A stretch of DNA of 10,033 nt from Leucobacter sp. (GTDB lineage: Bacteria > Actinomycetota > Actinomycetes > Actinomycetales > Microbacteriaceae), in NCBI GenBank assembly GCA_012510755.1, contig JAAZHL010000051.1, positions 1 through 10,033 on the forward strand. Reading direction: 5' to 3'. The notes under the pieces were generated by a model, which did no database searches, was not told the DNA's origin, and saw only the letters and a program-made list of their open reading frames with translations. Every line of letters begins with the position of its first letter. Positions within the stretch are counted from its first letter, which is position 1. Shown one piece after another: positions 6,903 through 10,033 of the stretch. The translations under genes and the position numbers were made by a program.

Positions 6903-7202
6903 TATACCCTCATCGTTCGCGGTGGGGGTATTTTGCATTTGCGCCACAATAGATGACCTGCGGTCCTCATTGGTCTCACCAAGCAGGTATCCAACCGTGG
7001 TGTCTAGCACCTCAGCCACATCTAGAAGTTCATCTAGATACCACCGTCGGTGATTGTTCATCTTCAGGCTTATCAGCGACCTGTCTTTTCCGATCTCGCG
7101 GGCGAGGGAAGCAACAGACATATTGTTGCGCCACAAGAGCAGCGCTATGCGCTCCCCAGTCACCTTTGGCGTAGTGGGAGTGGAGTCTAGTTGCATCGTC
7201 AT
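6858..7202 (-). CDS. Cro/C1-type repressor ending in the tRNA att site
   Basis: A 114-residue DNA-binding protein, most likely the element's immunity repressor. A helix-turn-helix domain fills about residues 16-75 (TGERIALLLWRNNMSVASLAREIGKD; recognition helix near RSLISLKMNN, 41-50; then LDELLDVAEVLDTTVGYLLG). No peptidase or dimerisation domain follows. Residues 101-114, WRAPRDSNPRPSDP, are read from the antisense strand of tRNA-Arg: W101 is the complement of the CCA end, and the TAG stop lies in the anticodon loop (6858-6860). The C-terminus is thus set by the attachment site and would differ in the excised form. There is no Shine-Dalgarno; a -10-like TATTTT ends 6 nt before the ATG, so the mRNA is probably leaderless. 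It is divergent from the Cro-like gene. HTH assignment is strong; the repressor role is inferred. Confidence 0.82.
   Translation of the reverse strand: MTMQLDSTPTTPKVTGERIALLLWRNNMSVASLAREIGKDRSLISLKMNNHRRWYLDELLDVAEVLDTTVGYLLGETNEDRRSSIVAQMQNTPTANDEGIWRAPRDSNPRPSDP
6904..6934 (+). terminator. Intrinsic terminator of tRNA-Arg
   Basis: ATACCCTCA (6904-6912) pairs with TGGGGGTAT (6923-6931) over 9 positions with one G-T. The loop is 10 nt and a T-run (6931-6934) follows. It starts 1 nt after the encoded CCA. It lies inside the 3' part of the repressor gene on the other strand (residues about 90-100), so these bases have two jobs. Confidence 0.7.
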
Positions 7203-7208
7203 ATTTCA

Positions 7209-7237
7209 AAAATACTCTTAACGAGTAATAATGTCAC
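7209..7237 (-). promoter_or_regulatory. Promoter of the repressor gene (leaderless)
   Basis: On the minus strand GTGACA (7232-7237), 17 nt, TATTTT (7209-7214), then 6 nt to the ATG at 7202. The -35 matches consensus at five of six bases. The predicted start is at or next to the A of ATG, which fits the absence of a Shine-Dalgarno. Confidence 0.55.
7213..7227. promoter_or_regulatory. Candidate operator in the repressor promoter
   Basis: TACTCTTAACGAGTA: 7-bp arms around a central A, with one mismatch. It lies within the -10/-35 spacer and edge of the -10 of the repressor promoter, a good place for autoregulation by the repressor or by the Cro-like protein. The half-site ACTCTT recurs in the iterons at 9136-9188. 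Confidence 0.45.
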
Positions 7238-7254
7238 GCATCGTTTCATCAAGT

Positions 7255-7269
7255 GTTGCACAGTGTAAC
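7255..7269. promoter_or_regulatory. Candidate operator in the Cro-like gene promoter
   Basis: GTTGCACAGTGTAAC: 7-bp arms around a central A, one mismatched pair. It overlaps the -35 box (TTGCAC) of the rightward promoter, so a bound repressor would block RNA polymerase. Its sequence differs from the 7213-7227 repeat, so the two may bind different proteins. Confidence 0.45.
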
Positions 7270-7284
7270 GATTACGGATATTGT
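7256..7284 (+). promoter_or_regulatory. Rightward early promoter (leaderless)
   Basis: TTGCAC (7256-7261), 17 nt, TATTGT (7279-7284). The spacing is ideal and both boxes are close to consensus. The predicted start falls at about 7291, which is the ATG of the Cro-like gene, so this transcript would be leaderless. It probably drives the rightward early genes. Confidence 0.6.
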
Positions 7285-7290
7285 GAAACC

Positions 7291-7503
7291 ATGCCAACTA
7301 CAAACGAAGCAGCAGCTCTAGAGCTAGAACAGATGCGTGTGGCCCGGGATCTGAGTCGTGGGTGGATTGCAAGGAAACTTGGCAAGAACTCCATGTGGGT
7401 GAACCGACGACTTACTGGCAAAGTCTCGCTATCAGTTGAGGACTATGGACAGATTCGAGCCGTCATTGCATCTGTGGCGGTTTACCCGCCTGAAACAAAC
7501 TAA
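7291..7503 (+). CDS. Small Cro-like helix-turn-helix protein
   Basis: A 70-residue protein with an XRE-type helix-turn-helix over about residues 8-52 (LELEQMRVARDLSRGWIARKLGKNSMWVNRRLTGKVSLSVEDY; recognition helix near SMWVNRRLTG). It is almost only this domain and is divergent from the repressor, the classic position of Cro. I chose ATG at 7291 because the promoter TTGCAC-17-TATTGT puts the transcription start on that codon. An in-frame ATG at 7231 would add 20 residues but lies within the -35 region of the repressor promoter and has no Shine-Dalgarno. The role is inferred from position; an excisionase-like or other small regulator is possible. Confidence 0.75.
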   Translation: MPTTNEAAALELEQMRVARDLSRGWIARKLGKNSMWVNRRLTGKVSLSVEDYGQIRAVIASVAVYPPETN

Positions 7504-7542
7504 AAAAGTTGAGCCCCCAGTGCTACCAACACCAGGGGCTCA
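7501..7542 (-). terminator. Intrinsic terminator for leftward transcripts
   Basis: TGAGCCCC (7510-7517) pairs perfectly with GGGGCTCA (7535-7542), with a short inner GTG/CAC helix. On the minus strand the stem is followed by AC and six T residues (7507-7502). It would stop transcripts from the GNAT gene before they enter the Cro-like gene. On the plus strand no T-run follows, so rightward transcription may pass. The stop codon of the Cro-like gene overlaps the T-run. Confidence 0.65.
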
Positions 7543-7827
7543 GTGACACTCCGTTGGAAAGGAATATCTCACGTGTCTCACAAGTATGACACGGTCTCAC
7601 GCGCAAACCCTAGAAAAGTATCGCGTGAGGCCTCCATTCTCCCAAAGAATGGTTCGAACTTCATCAAACCTTCAGCATCAAACCGCCATCACCTTGTCAT
7701 CGCGCCGTGCATTCATGACCAGTATGAATTTTTGAATAGCCAGCGTGGGCTGATCCCGTCGTGTCTAGGGGTTTGCAGGGGTCGGTGTTGGCCTGTCAGC
7801 ATCGCCTTGGGCAGTTGGCCGAGCTTC
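7543..7827. other. Stretch without a clear gene
   Basis: About 285 bp between the terminator and the end of the GNAT gene. On the plus strand a GTG at 7573 has GGAAAGGA 9 nt upstream and opens a long frame that runs to 8637, but most of that frame is antisense to the GNAT gene and I recognise nothing in it. The stretch holds repeated TCTCAC motifs and an 8-bp inverted repeat, CTCACGCG (7596-7603) / CGCGTGAG (7622-7629). It may be the remains of a phage gene cut by entry of the GNAT gene, or untranslated sequence. Confidence 0.35.
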
Positions 7828-8457
7828 TTAGCCGATGAGCTGCTTGACTCCCCAGCAGTGCGGGGGCTCGAGCGGCATCCCGACTGGAGCCCCGCTGCTC
7901 GATTGCACAACCAGCGGCACGCCAAGTTCGAGGACGTCGTAGCCGGCTTCCTGAAAGAATGCGACCGCCTCGGAATCGTGCTTGACGATCAGCGTCAAGA
8001 ATCGGGCACCTTGCCGATGTGCCACGACCTCTGCACTGCGCAGCAGAAGTTCTCCTACGCCTTGGCGACGGTAGTTGGGATCGACCGCGATCAGATCGAG
8101 GCTGCGGTAGCGCTTACCGAGGTACCCGACTATATGCGAGGACACCCGATTGTGAGACATACGGTTCTCTTGACTTCCGTCGCGCACGACTACCGCCGCG
8201 CCTACAAGCTGATCGTGCGACCAGACACGGATCAGGTGCCGTTCGCCCTCCACAAGGACGGGGCGCACATATGCAGGATTGAGCGGGAGGGTACGATCAA
8301 CAGTATCACAGAGGACTGCTATCGCATGTTCGATATCAGAATCGCTGGGGTTTTGGGTCTCAGTGACAGTGAACAGCGGAGGCTCGGCGAGTTGCTCTCG
8401 AGCTTGTTGCTGCGGGTACTCCTTGGGGGTTCTACGGAACCAACGGCGAATACTCAT
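7828..8457 (-). CDS. GNAT-family N-acetyltransferase (moron candidate)
   Basis: A 209-residue protein with a C-terminal GNAT domain (about 75-180). Motif A is clear: LDLIAVDPNYRRQGVGELLL (120-139), with the acetyl-CoA phosphate loop R130-R-Q-G133-V-G135. It is followed by AVAFFQEAGYDVLELG (164-179, motif B). The basic N-terminus (MSIRRWFRRT) and residues up to about 70 are not recognised. Substrate unknown. The start ATG at 8457 has AGGAG 7 nt upstream, the strongest ribosome site in the element. It runs against the neighbouring phage-like genes, sits between the Cro-like gene and the initiator, and has a terminator downstream, as expected for a moron expressed from the prophage. I see no clear promoter in 8458-8633. 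The long frame on the opposite strand is treated as a shadow. Confidence 0.85.
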   Translation of the reverse strand: MSIRRWFRRTPKEYPQQQAREQLAEPPLFTVTETQNPSDSDIEHAIAVLCDTVDRTLPLNPAYVRPVLVEGERHLIRVWSHDQLVGAAVVVRDGSQENRMSHNRVSSHIVGYLGKRYRSLDLIAVDPNYRRQGVGELLLRSAEVVAHRQGARFLTLIVKHDSEAVAFFQEAGYDVLELGVPLVVQSSSGAPVGMPLEPPHCWGVKQLIG

Positions 8458-8574
8458 GAGAGTTCTCCTGTGCCTAGCGGGCTCGGTGCTCCCGACACCG
8501 GCAACACCCGTGATCTAACGGTAGAGGAGACCGCCAACACCTCACCCGCTGTGGGTTCTCCGGGTGGCGGTGCA

Positions 8575-8602
8575 GGTGCGGAGGCTAAAAAGCCTCCGCA
8601 CC
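8575..8602. promoter_or_regulatory. Strong 12-bp hairpin upstream of the initiator gene
   Basis: GGTGCGGAGGCT-AAAA-AGCCTCCGCACC: 12 perfect base pairs with a 4-nt loop, ending 31 bp before the initiator ATG. Neither strand has a T-run after the stem. It lies between the divergent starts of GNAT and the initiator. It could be a T-less terminator, an mRNA-end structure or a site for control of initiator translation. Confidence 0.5.
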
Positions 8603-8633
8603 CCCAGAAAGGCGGTTGGGCGTGGGAGCAGTC

Positions 8634-9749
8634 ATGAGCATGGACACGCAAATCATTCGACCGCGTCTCGCGTTCGAGCGGGAGTTTGGGCAGCATCGAA
8701 ACTGGTGGGTGCGAGGGGGGAGCGGGCTCACTGGCAACGCTGTCTTGGTGCTGTTGTCACTTATGTCACACGACCAGGGACACGGGCTCACCCAGACTGA
8801 AGTGAGTGCAGAACTCGGTCTCGGTCAGTCTGCTTGGCGTGCAGCAAAAGAGAACTTGATGCGGCATGGGTTCCTCATCGAGATTCGTGATCGTTATCCG
8901 CAAGGTGCACGGCGCGCGAACGGGCAACCCTGTGGCGGTCAAAAACGGTTCCGGCTCGTGCTTCAAGACCCGCCACAGGGCACCGAAATGCCTCTCGATG
9001 AAGCCATTATTCAGTCGGATACGCCAGTAGACCTCGATATTAAAACCCCAGGTCAGAGCCACTCTCGAAAATCAAGAGTGGAACCACCAGCCACTCTCGA
9101 AAATCAAGAGTGGTCAACAAAACCCCAGGTCAGAGCCACTCTTGATAATCAAGAGTCGGAACCAGCCACTCTTGATTATCAAGAGTCCTTTATAGGAAGA
9201 GAAAAGGATAGGAAGGATAGGAATAGTTATAAAAATCCTTCCATCCAATCCATTCCAGACACGGGCGCGAGAAAAATTCTGACGGGCGATGATTCGCTCG
9301 ATGAGCAGCTTGCCAAGGTTCACCCGACGTTGACGGTTGCAAACCTCAAGTCGGAGCTGGCGGGCAGGGTCGACTTGGCCGAGATTGACGTGGTGGCTGC
9401 GGCTCGCTGGATACTTGGCCGAGCGAAGTCTTCGATCACGTGGGCTCCGGCTTACGTCGCGAAGTCGATCGTGCAAACCCCGGAGCGCTGGCGGTGGGGA
9501 GTCACGCCGTTCACACCCTCTGAGACTCCACAGGAGCCCATGCCTTCAACGAGGAAGCTCCGTCGAGAACGTGAAGCCCTGGAGCGTGCCGCATGTGCTC
9601 GCGGGGAACACGATTGGGGGCCAGTGAGCTGGCCCGAGTTCGACAGAGCGCACTGCCTCCGCGATAGCTGCAACGTGCGACGTCGGAACGTAGATCCCGC
9701 GTTCGCTGCAGCCGAAGATGCCGAGTTTGAGTCGGTGGTGTCGCCATGA
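8634..9749 (+). CDS. Replication-initiator-like protein with embedded origin
   Basis: A 371-residue protein. Residues about 33-110 look like a winged helix-turn-helix (TGNAVLVLLSLMSHDQ; LTQTEVSAELGLGQSAWRAAKENLMRHGFLIEI; wing KRFRLVL). Residues about 137-200 are a polar linker encoded by palindromic DNA repeats. Residues 216-290 form a C-terminal domain (DEQLAKVHPTLTVANLKSELAG; WAPAYVAKSIVQ). A Cys/His group, C321, H326, C341 and C346, could bind zinc. The order (DNA-binding domain, linker with iterons, second domain) is that of lambda O-type initiators, but I do not recognise the family by sequence. I chose ATG 8634 because GGAG lies 5 nt upstream; TTG at 8616 and ATG at 8640 are alternatives. 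The stop overlaps the next ATG (ATGA). A phage regulator with its own binding sites is the alternative. Confidence 0.72.
   Translation: MSMDTQIIRPRLAFEREFGQHRNWWVRGGSGLTGNAVLVLLSLMSHDQGHGLTQTEVSAELGLGQSAWRAAKENLMRHGFLIEIRDRYPQGARRANGQPCGGQKRFRLVLQDPPQGTEMPLDEAIIQSDTPVDLDIKTPGQSHSRKSRVEPPATLENQEWSTKPQVRATLDNQESEPATLDYQESFIGREKDRKDRNSYKNPSIQSIPDTGARKILTGDDSLDEQLAKVHPTLTVANLKSELAGRVDLAEIDVVAAARWILGRAKSSITWAPAYVAKSIVQTPERWRWGVTPFTPSETPQEPMPSTRKLRREREALERAACARGEHDWGPVSWPEFDRAHCLRDSCNVRRRNVDPAFAAAEDAEFESVVSP
9059..9188. repeat. Four palindromic iterons inside the initiator gene
   Basis: Copies at 9059-9081, 9091-9113, 9136-9158 and 9166-9188 (23 bp each). Copies 3 and 4 contain perfect palindromes, ACTCTTGAT-A/T-ATCAAGAGT (9138-9156 and 9168-9186). 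Copies 1 and 2 are identical to each other, with CCACTCT / AGAGTGG outer arms and a CGAAAATCA centre, one mismatch. The first pair and second pair lie in a 77-bp duplication: the same 24 bases occur at 9042-9065 and 9119-9142. Start spacings are 32, 45 and 30 bp. Copy 1 is in a different reading frame from copies 2-4. Confidence 0.9.
9187..9240. other. AT-rich, purine-biased tract: probable origin unwinding element
   Basis: By hand count 37 of 54 bases are A or T, against GC-rich surroundings. In 9194-9226 the plus strand has 30 purines in 33 bases and no C. It includes a tandem 9-mer AAGGATAGG (9204-9212, 9213-9221). It directly follows the last iteron, the position of the unwinding region in lambda-type origins. 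Function is inferred. Confidence 0.6.
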
Positions 9750-10033
9750 GTCGGGTACTCCGAAAAGAGGTCGTGGCATACGACTGCGACCTGAAAACAT
9801 GCCGCACTTCGGCAGCCCTTGAACCAGTGGCTGCCCCGTCGACCTGGCATGACGAAATCGACCAGATACTCGCTCTGATCGGTCAGGGTTGGGGGTTTGT
9901 GTTGAGCCCGAGAATGCGCAGCTACTGCCCAGCCCATGCCGACCGGGTTTGGGCGTGCAGCTGCCGCACTCACCCCACCAGATCACACCTGTGCACTGCA
10001 CACGACACCGCTGCCGCTGGCATGGTGTGGGAC
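9746..10033 (+). CDS. Cys/His-rich small protein, runs off the right edge
   Basis: Open frame from ATG 9746 to the window end (96 codons, no stop), so it is partial. The ATG overlaps the initiator stop as ATGA, which suggests translational coupling. Visible pairs of possible zinc ligands are C14 and C19 (YDCDLKTC), C61 and H64 (YCPAHA), then C71, C73, H76, H81, C83 and H86. Between them lies WHDEIDQILALIGQGWGFVLS. The pattern CX4C ... CX2H with GWG before it resembles small zinc-ribbon-like proteins often seen in actinobacterial phages, but I do not recognise a named family. Confidence 0.6.
   Translation, partial: MSRVLRKEVVAYDCDLKTCRTSAALEPVAAPSTWHDEIDQILALIGQGWGFVLSPRMRSYCPAHADRVWACSCRTHPTRSHLCTAHDTAAAGMVWD

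Noticed and set aside
7231..7290. Upstream ATG extending the Cro-like gene by 20 residues
   Set aside because: It lies in the -35 region of the divergent promoter, has no Shine-Dalgarno, and the rightward promoter would start transcription downstream of it at about 7291.
9059..9188. Repeats considered as a CRISPR array
   Set aside because: Four palindromic units with 7-22 bp gaps inside a coding frame and no cas genes; spacers are far too short and partly repeated.
6903..10033. Search for an integrase or transposase
   Set aside because: No reading frame in this part shows tyrosine or serine recombinase motifs; the recombinase is expected outside the window.

Overview
The window is chromosomal DNA from a high-GC Gram-positive bacterium. 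It is most likely an actinobacterium of the Micrococcales, and probably Microbacteriaceae. This rests on the tRNA-Trp/secE arrangement, the actinobacterial (type II, Asp-containing) MenB, a MenC of actinobacterial type, a large DUF2207-type membrane protein and several apparently leaderless genes. The species cannot be named from the sequence.

The left two thirds (about 1-6902) is ordinary core genome. From the left edge come secE and tRNA-Trp on the minus strand; nusG would be expected just beyond the edge. Next are two menaquinone genes transcribed away from each other: menB (DHNA-CoA synthase, minus) and menC (o-succinylbenzoate synthase, plus). The end of menC overlaps the end of a 1069-residue multi-pass membrane protein by 44 bp, tail to tail. 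That protein carries two DUF2207-like extracellular regions and lies 40 bp downstream of apt (adenine phosphoribosyltransferase). A tRNA-Arg(ACG) gene with an encoded CCA closes this part.

From tRNA-Arg to the right edge is the left end of an integrated element, most likely a temperate phage or phage-like element, inserted at the 3' part of the tRNA. It begins with a small Cro/C1-type repressor (minus) whose last 14 codons and stop lie on the antisense strand of tRNA-Arg. A Cro-like gene is transcribed divergently. The 88-bp region between them has two promoters placed so that both mRNAs would start at or next to the ATG, plus two inverted repeats that look like operators. An intrinsic terminator, a roughly 285-bp stretch without a clear gene and an oppositely oriented GNAT acetyltransferase (a probable moron) follow. 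Then comes a replication-initiator-like gene, followed by a Cys/His-rich gene that runs off the window. No integrase is present here; it should lie at the far end of the element.

Two arrangements stand out. (1) The repressor gene ends inside the attachment site. This is the layout expected for integration-dependent immunity as known from mycobacteriophages such as BPs, where integration changes the repressor C-terminus. (2) The initiator gene contains four palindromic iterons followed by an AT-rich, purine-biased tract, closely resembling the origin inside phage lambda gene O. The iterons are kept at DNA level in two different reading frames, which argues that they work as DNA sites rather than protein sequence.
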